Made by a program: the position numbers and the translations under genes
Shown: positions 52,348 to 60,504 of the stretch, piece after piece
Numbering within the stretch: the stretch's first letter is position 1
Layout of the letters: each line of letters opens with the position of its first letter
Notes under the pieces: model-generated
Database searches by the model: none
Seen by the model: the letters and a program-made list of their open reading frames with translations, nothing else
What the model was told of the DNA's origin: nothing
Assembly (NCBI RefSeq): GCF_011927905.1
Contig: NZ_JAATJL010000001.1
Location: 1,984,001-2,048,000 of the forward strand
Source of the DNA: Arthrobacter pigmenti
GTDB lineage: Bacteria; Actinomycetota; Actinomycetes; Actinomycetales; Micrococcaceae
DNA: 64,000 bases
Reading direction: 5' to 3'

Positions 52348-52760
52348 TGTGTTCCCCCTAGAGTGGCGTGCTCGCCCTGTCGAATCATGTCAGCCAACTC
52401 GGCCGGCTCAATCCCGAGTTTTCGCGCTTCGCGGGCGAGCGGCTGAACGTACTGGTCAAAGAACTGCTCGCGCCTGCGCTGCATCAACACCGCGCGCGCT
52501 CCTGCTGAAACAAACATCCCGATTCCTCGTTGCTTATAGAGAATCCCGTCATCGACGAGCCGGTTGACGCCCTTGGCGGCGGTGGCTGGATTGATGCGGT
52601 AGAAGGCGGCAAATTCGTTAGTGGATGGCACCTGGGACTCTTCGGCCAGTGTGCCGTCGATGATGTCGCTCTCAATCCGTTCCGCTATCTGCAGGAAGAT
52701 CGGACGGCCCTCATCGATCAACATGACGCCCACCGCTGTCTGCGCGGATATGTACCGCAT
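52344..52760 (-). CDS. YtrA-type GntR transcriptional regulator
   Basis: 138 residues (or 126 if the ATG at 52724 is used, which begins the usual MLIDEGRPIFLQIAERIES). The short single-domain GntR form has a winged helix with QVPSTNEFAAFYRINPATAAKGVNRLVDDGILYKQRGIGMFV (in parts) and a short tail helix (REQFFDQYVQPLAREARKLG), the YtrA subfamily. It heads an operon with an ABC ATPase and permease; YtrA regulators typically respond to envelope-active antibiotics. A palindrome and promoter lie just upstream. The choice of start is uncertain; neither ATG has a strong ribosome site. Confidence 0.88.
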   Translation of the reverse strand: MRYISAQTAVGVMLIDEGRPIFLQIAERIESDIIDGTLAEESQVPSTNEFAAFYRINPATAAKGVNRLVDDGILYKQRGIGMFVSAGARAVLMQRRREQFFDQYVQPLAREARKLGIEPAELADMIRQGEHATLGGTQ

Positions 52761-52773
52761 GCTCGCTTAGTGG

Positions 52774-52795
52774 GTTCATTACTCATGTAACTAAC
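52774..52795. promoter_or_regulatory. Operator of the YtrA-ABC operon
   Basis: GTT-NN-TTAC-NNNN-GTAA-NN-AAC, a symmetric 22-bp site directly downstream of the -10 box. A repressor here would block the start of the operon; the GntR gene product is the natural candidate. Confidence 0.65.
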
Positions 52796-52821
52796 CATAC
52801 AACCAAAGTAGCTAATATCAA
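52794..52821 (-). promoter_or_regulatory. Promoter of the YtrA-ABC operon
   Basis: TTGATA (52816-52821), 16 bases, TATGGT (52794-52799) on the minus strand, 34 bases before the ATG at 52760 and overlapping the palindromic operator. Confidence 0.6.
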
Positions 52822-52877
52822 GGCGTTTTCGAAATCTACGCAGGCCGGCGTATTCACCGATAAGCCGGCCCTGCACA

Positions 52878-53528
52878 CTACTCGCCGGTGAGCAGTGCCT
52901 TCACCGGCTCGAAACCACTCACCTGAAGGCTCCACTCCGGCCGCTTGAGGAACTCCTCCTCAACGCGGATGTGCACCAGCCGGGTCACTTTGCCGGGGCG
53001 GTCGACGACGTCGGACACGCCGTTCGCGCGGTAGCCGAGACTCTTCGACACTCCCAGCGACGCGACGTTCCAGTCGGCCGCCTCGGACAGCGCGGCCGTC
53101 GCTTTCAGGTAATCGAAAGCGAATAGCACGACGGCGGCACGCATTTCCTTGCCGAGCCCCTGCCCCTGTGCGCTCTGGGTAAGCCATGAACCGCTGTTCA
53201 CGGTCCTCAGCAACGCGAAGTCCCGTGCAGAAACGTCCTGCATGCCCACCACCCGGCCCTCGAACTCCACGGCGAAGTTGAGCGTCCAGTTCCCGGGCTC
53301 AACGGTGCACCGCTGGCGCCACTGATGCTTGGCGGTCTCGCGTATCAGCTGCTCGCGCGGCGCTTCGGTCCACGGCACGCTGAACGGCATGACGGACGGG
53401 TCGTGGATCCCGGCCAGTACGGCGTCGACAACCTCCGGCAACTGTTCATCACGGACAGGCGCCAGCCGAAGCCGCGGTGTACGAAGCTCCAGATCGAAGA
53501 GCGGCCACACATCGCCCAAGGACATCAT
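52878..53528 (-). CDS. GNAT-family N-acetyltransferase
   Basis: 216-residue acetyltransferase of the RimJ/RimL type: TPRLRLAPVRDEQLP at the N-terminus, a GNWTLNFAVEFEGRVVGMQDVSA strand, and the acetyl-CoA pocket QSAQGQGLGKEMRAAVV (QxxGxG variant), then AADWNVASLGVSKSLGYR. It probably acetylates an amino acid, peptide N-terminus or small amine; the substrate is unknown. Its start overlaps the dedA stop by 4 bases (ATGA), so the two are cotranslated. Confidence 0.85.
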   Translation of the reverse strand: MMSLGDVWPLFDLELRTPRLRLAPVRDEQLPEVVDAVLAGIHDPSVMPFSVPWTEAPREQLIRETAKHQWRQRCTVEPGNWTLNFAVEFEGRVVGMQDVSARDFALLRTVNSGSWLTQSAQGQGLGKEMRAAVVLFAFDYLKATAALSEAADWNVASLGVSKSLGYRANGVSDVVDRPGKVTRLVHIRVEEEFLKRPEWSLQVSGFEPVKALLTGE

Positions 53529-54199
53529 GACGACTGGCGCTTACGCCGAACCTTCCGTACCTTGCTCACCACGAAGAAGGCGACCAGCAGCACCACGGCG
53601 GCAATCACGAGCTTCTGGAAGATGTCCGCGTACTGCTCCACCAAGTGCCAGTTCTCGCCAAGGTAGTATCCCGAGAGCACGAAAATGGTGTTCCAGATCA
53701 GGCTTCCAGCGAGGGTGAGGCCAAGGAACTTCCAGACCGGCATCCGTTCAATGCCGGCCGGGATGGACACCAGGCTGCGGAAGATGGGCACCATTCGGCC
53801 AAAGAACACGGCCTTGTAACCGTGCCGGTTGAACCAGGCCTCTACACTGTCCACGTCCTCAAGGTCCACCAGCGGCACCCTGGCCACAAGCCGGCGCATC
53901 CGGTCACGTCCCAGCAGTACACCGAGGAGATAGAGCAGATAGGCGCCCACGACTGATCCCGCAGTTGTCCAGAACAGCGCCTCAGCGAGGGAAAAATCTC
54001 CCCGGCTCGCAGTGAAGCCTGCCAGCGGCAGAATCACTTCACTGGGCAGCGGCGGGAAGAGGTTCTCGAGAGCGATAGCGAGTCCCGCGCCCGGTGCCCC
54101 GATTGTTTCCATCATGGTGACAGCCCAGTCGGCGACACCCCCGAGTAGGGATTCATTGCCGGTCTGGGTGGGCGCCACGGTGCTCAGTTCTGTTCTCAT
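53525..54199 (-). CDS. DedA-family membrane protein
   Basis: 224-residue multi-pass membrane protein of the DedA/SNARE-associated family. It carries LFPPLPSEVILPLAGFTA, GYKAVFFGRMVPIFRSLVSIPAGIERM with the conserved FxGRxxPxxR signature, and an NTIFVLSGYYLGENW segment. DedA proteins act in lipid movement and membrane homeostasis. The tail is strongly basic (KVRKVRRKRQ). It sits after rdgB on the same strand (71-bp gap) and overlaps the acetyltransferase gene. Confidence 0.92.
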   Translation of the reverse strand: MRTELSTVAPTQTGNESLLGGVADWAVTMMETIGAPGAGLAIALENLFPPLPSEVILPLAGFTASRGDFSLAEALFWTTAGSVVGAYLLYLLGVLLGRDRMRRLVARVPLVDLEDVDSVEAWFNRHGYKAVFFGRMVPIFRSLVSIPAGIERMPVWKFLGLTLAGSLIWNTIFVLSGYYLGENWHLVEQYADIFQKLVIAAVVLLVAFFVVSKVRKVRRKRQSS

Positions 54200-54269
54200 A
54201 ACCCGGTTAAGTCTGCCCTATCAGGTAGCGCACTGAAGAAAGCGCGTCCGAGGACCGCCGTCGATACGC

Positions 54270-54911
54270 TCAGCGGAGAACCTCCACGAGGGCGGGCAGT
54301 AATTCCCTGAAAGCCTTCGAGCGGTGACTGATCGAGTTCTTTTCGTCAGCCGAAAGTTCGGCGCAGCTGCGGTCCAGCCCCTCCGGCTGAAGAATGGGAT
54401 CGTACCCGAAGCCACCGTCCCCGCGCGGAGCAGCAAGGAGCGTCCCGCGCAGCTCACCACGGGTCACAGTTTCGGCGCCGCCCGGCAGCGCGAGCGCGGC
54501 GGCACAAACAAACCGCGCCGCCCGCCGATCGGCCGGTACGTCGCTGAGCTGGCCCAGCAGCAGGCGCAGGTTCGCGCCGTCGTCGCCGTGCCTGCCGGAC
54601 CAGCGGGCAGAGAAGATTCCCGGCGCACCGCCCAGCACATCGACCGCGAGGCCGGAATCATCCGCCACCGCCGGGATACCTGTGGAAGCGGCCACAGCGT
54701 GGGCTTTGAGGAGCGCGTTCTCCTCGAAGGTCACACCGCTTTCGACGACGTCGGGCGCCCCGGCCGCGACGACGTCGGGCGCCCCGGCCGCGACGGCGTC
54801 GATCACCTGGGTGTCGACGTCGAGACCCGGTACCTGATCACGCAGCAACGCCCGCAGTTCACGCAGCTTGCCGGCGTTTCGCGTAGCCAGGACGAGCCTT
54901 GCCTCAGGCAC
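54270..54911 (-). CDS. rdgB: XTP/dITP diphosphatase (RdgB/HAM1) with in-frame repeat
   Basis: 213-residue house-cleaning nucleotidase that removes ITP, XTP and their deoxy forms. [64 protein letters not shown] and [11 protein letters not shown] are conserved. The GTG at 54911 is chosen because GGGAG lies 5 bases upstream; it overlaps the rph stop. Residues 41-56 are an exact duplication of AAGAPDVV, coded by two 24-bp repeats in the variable loop between strand and helix, away from the active site. Confidence 0.93.
   Translation of the reverse strand: MPEARLVLATRNAGKLRELRALLRDQVPGLDVDTQVIDAVAAGAPDVVAAGAPDVVESGVTFEENALLKAHAVAASTGIPAVADDSGLAVDVLGGAPGIFSARWSGRHGDDGANLRLLLGQLSDVPADRRAARFVCAAALALPGGAETVTRGELRGTLLAAPRGDGGFGYDPILQPEGLDRSCAELSADEKNSISHRSKAFRELLPALVEVLR
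54744..54791. repeat. 24-bp direct repeat, two exact copies, inside rdgB
   Basis: The unit at 54744-54767 is repeated exactly at 54768-54791, with a partial third copy after it. The length is a multiple of three, so the frame is kept and the protein gains AAGAPDVV. It looks like a replication-slippage product. Confidence 0.85.
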
Positions 54912-55683
54912 CGGCACTCCCGCCGAGGGTGTCCCGCTGAATCTGCGCAAGCTGGCCGGTGCCTAGGAGTGCGAGGTCAAGCAGTGCGTCCAGCTCGGCC
55001 CGGTCAAACGGTGCGCCCTCGGCAGTACCCTGCACTTCGACGAAACTTCCGCTGCCGGTCACCACAACGTTCATGTCGGTCTCAGCGCGCACGTCCTCCA
55101 CGTACGGCAGATCCAGCATGGGCACACCGTCAATGATCCCGACGCTGACTGCCGCGACGGTGTCCGTGAGCGGTTGGACGGACTGCGCGATGATCCCGTG
55201 CTCCTTCGCGTAGCGGATCGCCTCGGCCAGTGCCACGTAGGCTCCGGTGATCGCGGCGGTGCGGGTGCCCCCGTCGGCCTGGAGTACGTCGCAGTCCAGC
55301 ACGATGGTGTTCTCCCCCAGCGCCCGCGTATCGATGATGGAGCGCAGCGACCTGCCGATAAGCCGGGAGATCTCATGGGTGCGCCCGCCAATCCGGCCTT
55401 TCACCGATTCGCGGTCCGAGCGCGTATTGGTGGCGCGCGGCAGCATGGCGTACTCGGCCGTCACCCACCCTTTGCCCTCGCCTTTGAGCCAACGTGGAAC
55501 ACCTGTGGTCAGTGAAGCCGTGCACAGCACCCGGGTATTGCCGAACTCGATCAGGGCTGAGCCCTCGGCCTGGTTGGACCACCCCCTGGTGATGCTGATC
55601 GGGCGAAGCTGGTCCGGCGCGCGCCCGTCAGCACGGACAGTGGCGCGTGTTGACGCAGGAATCTGTGAGGAAGCGGAAGTCAT
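54904..55683 (-). CDS. rph: Ribonuclease PH
   Basis: 259-residue phosphorolytic 3'-5' exoribonuclease that trims tRNA 3' ends. [71 protein letters not shown] and [20 protein letters not shown] carry the conserved Arg and Asp residues. CAGACT ends 6 bases before the ATG, so a leaderless start is likely. It overlaps rdgB by 8 bases and follows murI and the MBL gene as in Mycobacterium. Confidence 0.97.
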   Translation of the reverse strand: MTSASSQIPASTRATVRADGRAPDQLRPISITRGWSNQAEGSALIEFGNTRVLCTASLTTGVPRWLKGEGKGWVTAEYAMLPRATNTRSDRESVKGRIGGRTHEISRLIGRSLRSIIDTRALGENTIVLDCDVLQADGGTRTAAITGAYVALAEAIRYAKEHGIIAQSVQPLTDTVAAVSVGIIDGVPMLDLPYVEDVRAETDMNVVVTGSGSFVEVQGTAEGAPFDRAELDALLDLALLGTGQLAQIQRDTLGGSAGA

Positions 55684-55748
55684 ACGCCAAGTCTGCCAGA
55701 GCCGCTTCGGGCGGGCGATTTCTCAGGAGGCGCTAAGGAGACACCGGG

Positions 55749-56540
55749 TCAGACTGCGTAGGAGACGCCGGCTACCGCCACGGCGACGTCGCCGGCGTAA
55801 CTGGTCCGGGCTTCCTCCATGGTCCGCACTGCGTCATTCCAGACCGGCAGGTGGGTGAGCAACAGACGCCGGGAAGCGGCAGCTGAGGCTACGTCGCCTG
55901 CGCGCTTACCGGTGAGGTGCACGCCGCGGATGGCGTCGTCGCGGCCTTCGTGGAACGCGGCTTCGCAGAGGAAGATGCTCGACCCGGCGGCTGCCTCGAG
56001 CAAACCTTCGCAGGCGTCCGTGTCGCCGGAATAGGTCAGAATCCGCTTCCCGCCGGGCGCATCGGGATCCGTCACCTCAACCCGCAGCGCATATGCCTCC
56101 TCGACGGGGTGCAGCACGGGGAAAGGAGTAATGGTGAACGGCCCCAGCGTCACGGGCGTGCGCGGCGCCCAGGAGTGAAACTCGAAGTCCTCGTGCATGC
56201 CCGGCTCGGGGTCCAGGCCATAGGCCGTTGCCATGCGGTCCGCCGTAGCGGCCGGGCCCCAGACCGGAATACGTGGCTGGTTCCATCCTTCCGGGTCCCA
56301 ATGGACTGCGACATGGAGCCCGCAAAGGTCCATGCAATGGTCGGGATGCAGGTGGGTCAGGAAGATACCGTCAATATCCCTGAGGTCCATGTAGCGCTGC
56401 AGGGCACCGAGTGAGCCATTGCCCAGGTCCAGCAGGATCCGCCAGGTCTTGCCGTCTTCCTGCACCGTAATGAGGTAGCAGGAAGCAGGTGACTGCGGGC
56501 CGGGAAAGGAGCCGCTGCATCCGACGATGGTCAATTTCAT
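55749..56540 (-). CDS. MBL-fold metallohydrolase (Rv1339-like)
   Basis: 263-residue metallo-beta-lactamase-fold protein. HLHPDH (His 63, 65, Asp 67, His 68) and later ligands ([22 protein letters not shown]) form the metal centre. Its position between murI and rph equals that of M. tuberculosis Rv1339, which has been reported as an atypical class II cyclic-AMP phosphodiesterase. Whether this copy acts on cAMP or on RNA or another ester is not known. The ATG at 56540 overlaps the murI stop by 4 bases, so murI and this gene are cotranslated. Confidence 0.9.
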   Translation of the reverse strand: MKLTIVGCSGSFPGPQSPASCYLITVQEDGKTWRILLDLGNGSLGALQRYMDLRDIDGIFLTHLHPDHCMDLCGLHVAVHWDPEGWNQPRIPVWGPAATADRMATAYGLDPEPGMHEDFEFHSWAPRTPVTLGPFTITPFPVLHPVEEAYALRVEVTDPDAPGGKRILTYSGDTDACEGLLEAAAGSSIFLCEAAFHEGRDDAIRGVHLTGKRAGDVASAAASRRLLLTHLPVWNDAVRTMEEARTSYAGDVAVAVAGVSYAV

Positions 56541-57475
56541 CGCTGGGGTGTCCCGGGACCTGCATCCGCTCGCGCCGAGGAGATCATCTCCGGCGTGATG
56601 CGTGCCATGCTGCCTGTCGGGTACTGGGCGGCCACCCGGTCAACGTGCTCAACGCTCAGTACTTCCGGGCCGAGGAAGCGCCGCGCCAGCTCCTCGAACC
56701 TCGCGGCGTCGCCGGTTGCAACGAAATGGTGTCGCGGCGGTGTGGAGGCCGTACGCAGCAAATCGTGTGAGACGAGGGCTCGGTATACGTCTTTGGCGGT
56801 TTCCTCCGCGCTGGAGACCAGGGTGACGGAATCTCCCATGACGTAGGAAATCACGCCGGTGAGCAGAGGGTAGTGGGTACAGCCGAGAACGAGCGTGTCC
56901 ACGTCCGCATCACGCAGGGGCGCAAGATAGCCTGCGGCGGTTTCCAGCAGGTCCGGGCCGGCGGTAATCCCGGCTTCGACAAACTCAACGAATGCCGGGC
57001 ACGCCGCGGAAACTATCTCCAGATGCGGGGCCGCAGCGAAGGTGTCCTCGTATGCGCGCGAGCCGACGGTTGCGCTGGTCCCGATGACTCCTATACGGCC
57101 GGTGCGCGTCGACGCGACCGCTCTCCGGACCGCGGGCTGGATCACTTCGATCACCGGGATGCCGTAGCGCGCCGTGTAGCGTTCACGCGCATCGCGCAAC
57201 ACCGCTGCGGATGCGGAGTTGCAGGCAATGACCAACAGTTTGACGCCGGAATCGACGAGCTCATCCATCACTCCGAGCGCGTGGGCACGTACCTGCGCGA
57301 TGGAAAGCGGCCCGTATGGGCCGTGGGCGGTGTCCCCGACATAGAGAACGGACTCCTGCGGCAACTGATCGATCACGGCACGGGCCACGGTCAGACCACC
57401 CACGCCGGAATCAAAAATGCCGATCGGCGCCTCCGTAGTCCGGAAGACGGCGTCGTCGGCAGCGGCAGAACTCAT
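56537..57475 (-). CDS. murI: Glutamate racemase
   Basis: 312-residue enzyme making D-glutamate for peptidoglycan. [35 protein letters not shown] (catalytic Cys) and LGCTHYPLL (second Cys) are all present. The ATG at 57475 has AAAGGA a few bases upstream; an open stretch from 57547 upstream is not family-like. It overlaps the MBL gene at its 3' end and follows DUF2017, consistent with the murI cluster of actinobacteria. Confidence 0.97.
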   Translation of the reverse strand: MSSAAADDAVFRTTEAPIGIFDSGVGGLTVARAVIDQLPQESVLYVGDTAHGPYGPLSIAQVRAHALGVMDELVDSGVKLLVIACNSASAAVLRDARERYTARYGIPVIEVIQPAVRRAVASTRTGRIGVIGTSATVGSRAYEDTFAAAPHLEIVSAACPAFVEFVEAGITAGPDLLETAAGYLAPLRDADVDTLVLGCTHYPLLTGVISYVMGDSVTLVSSAEETAKDVYRALVSHDLLRTASTPPRHHFVATGDAARFEELARRFLGPEVLSVEHVDRVAAQYPTGSMARITPEMISSARADAGPGTPQR

Positions 57476-57543
57476 GATCCTTTGAGGATAGGACGCGCCG
57501 CCCCCATTAGCTAAGCGAGAGGGCGTGTCCTTGGTCACATCCC

Positions 57544-58104
57544 TCATCGATGAGCTGCGCCCAGGAGTGCCTGCATCAGCCCCTCCTGCAACCAGGTCAC
57601 GAAGTTATAGACCAGCGCCAGATAGGATTCAAGGTCCTCCGCGTCCTTCAGATCGGCGATCTCATGCAAACGTGCCGCATCCTCATCCGTTTCGATCCGG
57701 AGCCGGTCCGCCAGGACCAGCCGCACGTCATTGAAGGCGCGGGCAAGCATCTGTGCTTGCTCGGGATTCAGGAGAACCTGGGGGTTCTCCAGCAGCAGCG
57801 CGGCTCCCCTCAGTGCGCCGACTTTGTCTTCCCTGAGCGAGCGCTCGGTGAGTCGCCGGAACTCGAGGGCCTCGGCGTCGTCGTTCCGCACCGCATCCGG
57901 CAGCAGCCGGCCAACCGCGCTGTCTTCAGGCTTGACGGCCTCTGAATCGAGTCCGACCATAGCCGCCAGCGGATCCTCGTTCTCGCGCACTTCGGGCTCG
58001 AGGAGCTGCACGACGTCGTCGAACAGGCGGCGTAACAGCCTCAGCTCCCCTGCCTCGAATTCACCGGCAATACCGCGCCGCGTTGCCTTGAATGCCTTCG
58101 CCAC
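57544..58104 (-). CDS. DUF2017 family protein
   Basis: 186-residue acidic helical protein of DUF2017. It starts at GTG 58104 ([20 protein letters not shown]) with GGAG 6 bases upstream. The body is rich in Glu, Asp and Leu ([28 protein letters not shown] at the end). It lies 10 bases downstream of clpS, and this pairing is widely kept in actinobacteria, so the product may act with the ClpS/ClpCP adaptor system. Its biochemical role is unknown. Confidence 0.85.
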   Translation of the reverse strand: MAKAFKATRRGIAGEFEAGELRLLRRLFDDVVQLLEPEVRENEDPLAAMVGLDSEAVKPEDSAVGRLLPDAVRNDDAEALEFRRLTERSLREDKVGALRGAALLLENPQVLLNPEQAQMLARAFNDVRLVLADRLRIETDEDAARLHEIADLKDAEDLESYLALVYNFVTWLQEGLMQALLGAAHR

Positions 58105-58114
58105 GTGCAGCTCC

Positions 58115-58420
58115 CTATGTGTCCGCTGTCTGGAAAGTGGCCCACAAACCGAATGAATGCATCGCCACGGTATCCCGTTCCGCCTGTTCGCGGGAGCCGG
58201 TGGAGACCACCGATCGGCCCTGCTCATGAACCTCGAGCATCAGCGTGCGGGCCTTCGCTTCGCTGTAACCGAAGTACGTCTGGAAGACGTACGTCACATA
58301 GCTCATGAGGTTCACCGGATCGTTCCACACAATCACAACCCACGGCACATCGGTACTCGTCAGGTGGTCAACGTCGGTTTCCTCACGCTGGTGGGTTTCG
58401 GGAACAACGCCAACACTCAT
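58115..58420 (-). CDS. clpS: ATP-dependent Clp protease adaptor
   Basis: 101-residue N-recognin that delivers N-degron proteins to the ClpAP/ClpCP protease. PWVVIVWNDPVNLMSYVTYVF has the Asn-Asp-x-x-x-x-x substrate pocket, and LMLEVHEQGRSVVSTG and the ERDTVAMHSFGLWATFQ tail are typical. The ATG at 58420 has GGGGATC just upstream and gives normal length. It is divergent from pncB, as in Mycobacterium, and upstream of DUF2017. Confidence 0.96.
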   Translation of the reverse strand: MSVGVVPETHQREETDVDHLTSTDVPWVVIVWNDPVNLMSYVTYVFQTYFGYSEAKARTLMLEVHEQGRSVVSTGSREQAERDTVAMHSFGLWATFQTADT

Positions 58421-58510
58421 GATCCCCATTGTAGGTCGGCGAACTGCCCCGACCTGAGCACCATGAAACCGGCGGTACTCATTGGCCGGACGCGGGGCTA
58501 GAGTTTTCGT

Positions 58511-59842
58511 GTGAGCCCCCATAGCACCTGGCAGCATCCCAACTCCGCGCTTTACACCGACCACTACGAGCTGACCATGCTGCAGGCTGCCCTGCATTCG
58601 GGGGCCGCGCACCGCACCTCGGTGTTTGAGGTCTTCACCCGTCGGCTTCCTGAGGGGCGGCGCTACGGCGTCGTTGCCGGCACCGGCAGGTTGCTTGAGG
58701 GGCTGCAGCACTTCCGCTTCGAAACCTCCCAGCTGGATGCGCTGGCAGCCGCGGAGGTGGTCGATGACGCCACGCTGGACTGGCTGTCCCGTTTCCGGTT
58801 CACCGGCAATATCTGGGGCTACGCAGAGGGCGAGGCGTACTTCCCGCACTCACCGATCCTCATTGTCGAGGGTAGTTTCGCGGAGGCGTGCATCCTGGAG
58901 ACGTACCTGTTGTCCGTCCTGAACCACGACAGCGCCATCGCCTCCGCCGCTTCGCGCATGACCGGTGCCGCCGGCTCCCGGCCGTGCATCGAGATGGGGT
59001 CGCGCCGCACACAGGAGGAGTCCGCCGTGGCTGCGGCACGGGCCGCGATCATCGGCGGCTTCGCAAGCACGTCGAACCTGGAGGCCGGGCGACGCTACGG
59101 CATCCCCACCGTCGGGACCGCCGCCCACTCCTTCACGCTGCTCCACGACTCGGAACCCGAGGCATTCGCCGCCCAGGTGGCAGCGCTCGGCAAGGGGACC
59201 TCGCTGCTGGTGGACACATACGACGTCGAACGCGGCGTGCGCAATGCCGTTGCTGCGGGCGGGCCGGACCTCGGCGCCGTCCGGCTGGATTCCGGCGATC
59301 TGGTGGAACAGGCGCGATGGGTACGCCGGCTTCTGGATGATCTCGGCAACCACCAGACGCGCATCGTAGTCACCTCGGACCTTGACGAATACGCCATTGG
59401 CCTGCTGGCATCGGCGCCGGTGGACTCCTACGGCGTCGGAACGTCCCTGGTGACCGGCTCGGGAGCCCCAACTGCGGGCATGGTCTACAAGCTGGTGAGC
59501 CGCACGGACGATCACGGAGCATTCGTTTCAGTGGCCAAGACGGCCACGAACAAGGCATCCGTGGGCGGGCGGAAGTACGCGCTGCGACGGTTGGACCAGT
59601 CCGGGACCGCGGTTGCCGAAGTGATCGGCGTGGGCCGTGCACCGCACGACGACGGCAATGACCGTCCACTGCTGCAGCAGTTCGTCGCTGAGGGAGAAGT
59701 GCTGGAAGACTGGACCGGCCCTGAGGCTGTCCGTCTCGCCGCGGAGCGTCACCGGAACTCCATGGCGGAACTCCCCGGTTCCGTCATGCGTCTCCAACGT
59801 GGTGAACCCGCCATCCCCACCGAGTTCGAGGAGCTTCCATGA
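58511..59842 (+). CDS. pncB: Nicotinate phosphoribosyltransferase
   Basis: 443-residue NAD salvage enzyme that joins nicotinate and PRPP. LYTDHYELTMLQAALHSG, FTRRLPEGRRYGVVAG, CIEMGSRRTQE, GGFASTSNLEAGRRYGIPTVGTAAHSFTLLH (His for phosphorylation within the HSF region) and VRLDSGDL are conserved. It starts at GTG 58511 with TAGAGT 6 bases before, so a leaderless mRNA is likely. The pncA gene follows in overlap. Both de novo and salvage NAD genes thus lie in the same window, 24 kb apart. Confidence 0.96.
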   Translation: MSPHSTWQHPNSALYTDHYELTMLQAALHSGAAHRTSVFEVFTRRLPEGRRYGVVAGTGRLLEGLQHFRFETSQLDALAAAEVVDDATLDWLSRFRFTGNIWGYAEGEAYFPHSPILIVEGSFAEACILETYLLSVLNHDSAIASAASRMTGAAGSRPCIEMGSRRTQEESAVAAARAAIIGGFASTSNLEAGRRYGIPTVGTAAHSFTLLHDSEPEAFAAQVAALGKGTSLLVDTYDVERGVRNAVAAGGPDLGAVRLDSGDLVEQARWVRRLLDDLGNHQTRIVVTSDLDEYAIGLLASAPVDSYGVGTSLVTGSGAPTAGMVYKLVSRTDDHGAFVSVAKTATNKASVGGRKYALRRLDQSGTAVAEVIGVGRAPHDDGNDRPLLQQFVAEGEVLEDWTGPEAVRLAAERHRNSMAELPGSVMRLQRGEPAIPTEFEELP

Positions 59843-60462
59843 CCCGCGCCCTGATTATTGTCGACGTGCAGAACGATTTCTGCGAGGGCGGGTCACTGCC
59901 TGTGTCCGGCGGCGCTGAAGTTTCCCAGTCCCTCAGCGACCACATCGACGCCGAAGCTGACCACTACGACTACATCATCGCCACTCAGGACTGGCACATC
60001 GACCCGGGTTCCCACTTCTCGGACGAGCCCGACTATGTGGACTCCTGGCCGGTTCACTGTGTCGCTGAGCAGGCGGGTTCACTGTTCCACCCCGACCTCG
60101 ACACCGAGAGTTTCGACGCGGTATTCCGGAAAGGGCAGTATGAAGCTGCCTATTCCGGCTTCGAGGGCGTGCTCGCACCCGAGGACCAAGTGCCCACTGG
60201 CGAGCAGAAGCTGACGGCGGTGCCGGCAGCCCTGCCGGACGACGCCGTCTCGTTGGATGACTGGCTGCGCGACCGCGAAGTCGACGAGGTGGTCATTGCA
60301 GGCCTTGCGGCAGATTACTGCGTCCGGGCCACTGCGCTCGACGCCGTCGGCGCCGGTTACTCAACCTCAGTGCTGGTGGAATACACCCGTCCCGTCCACC
60401 CGGATCGCCTGGGTGAGGTACTGGTGGAACTGGAAGGTGCCGGCGTCGAACTGGTCGATTGA
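59839..60462 (+). CDS. pncA: Nicotinamidase (isochorismatase family)
   Basis: 207-residue amidase that turns nicotinamide into nicotinate for PncB. IIVDVQNDFCEGGSLP (Asp of the triad), DWHIDPGSHF (metal-binding), FRKGQYEAAYSGFEG (Lys) and GLAADYCVRATALDA (catalytic Cys) all match. The ATG overlaps the pncB stop by 4 bases, so the two are translated together. It is close in pattern to the pyrazinamidase of mycobacteria. A pncB-pncA pair of this kind is typical. Confidence 0.95.
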   Translation: MTRALIIVDVQNDFCEGGSLPVSGGAEVSQSLSDHIDAEADHYDYIIATQDWHIDPGSHFSDEPDYVDSWPVHCVAEQAGSLFHPDLDTESFDAVFRKGQYEAAYSGFEGVLAPEDQVPTGEQKLTAVPAALPDDAVSLDDWLRDREVDEVVIAGLAADYCVRATALDAVGAGYSTSVLVEYTRPVHPDRLGEVLVELEGAGVELVD

Positions 60463-60504
60463 CACGGAGTCCCGCCGGTTGACATCCAGGTAGCTCAGCT
60501 GTCC

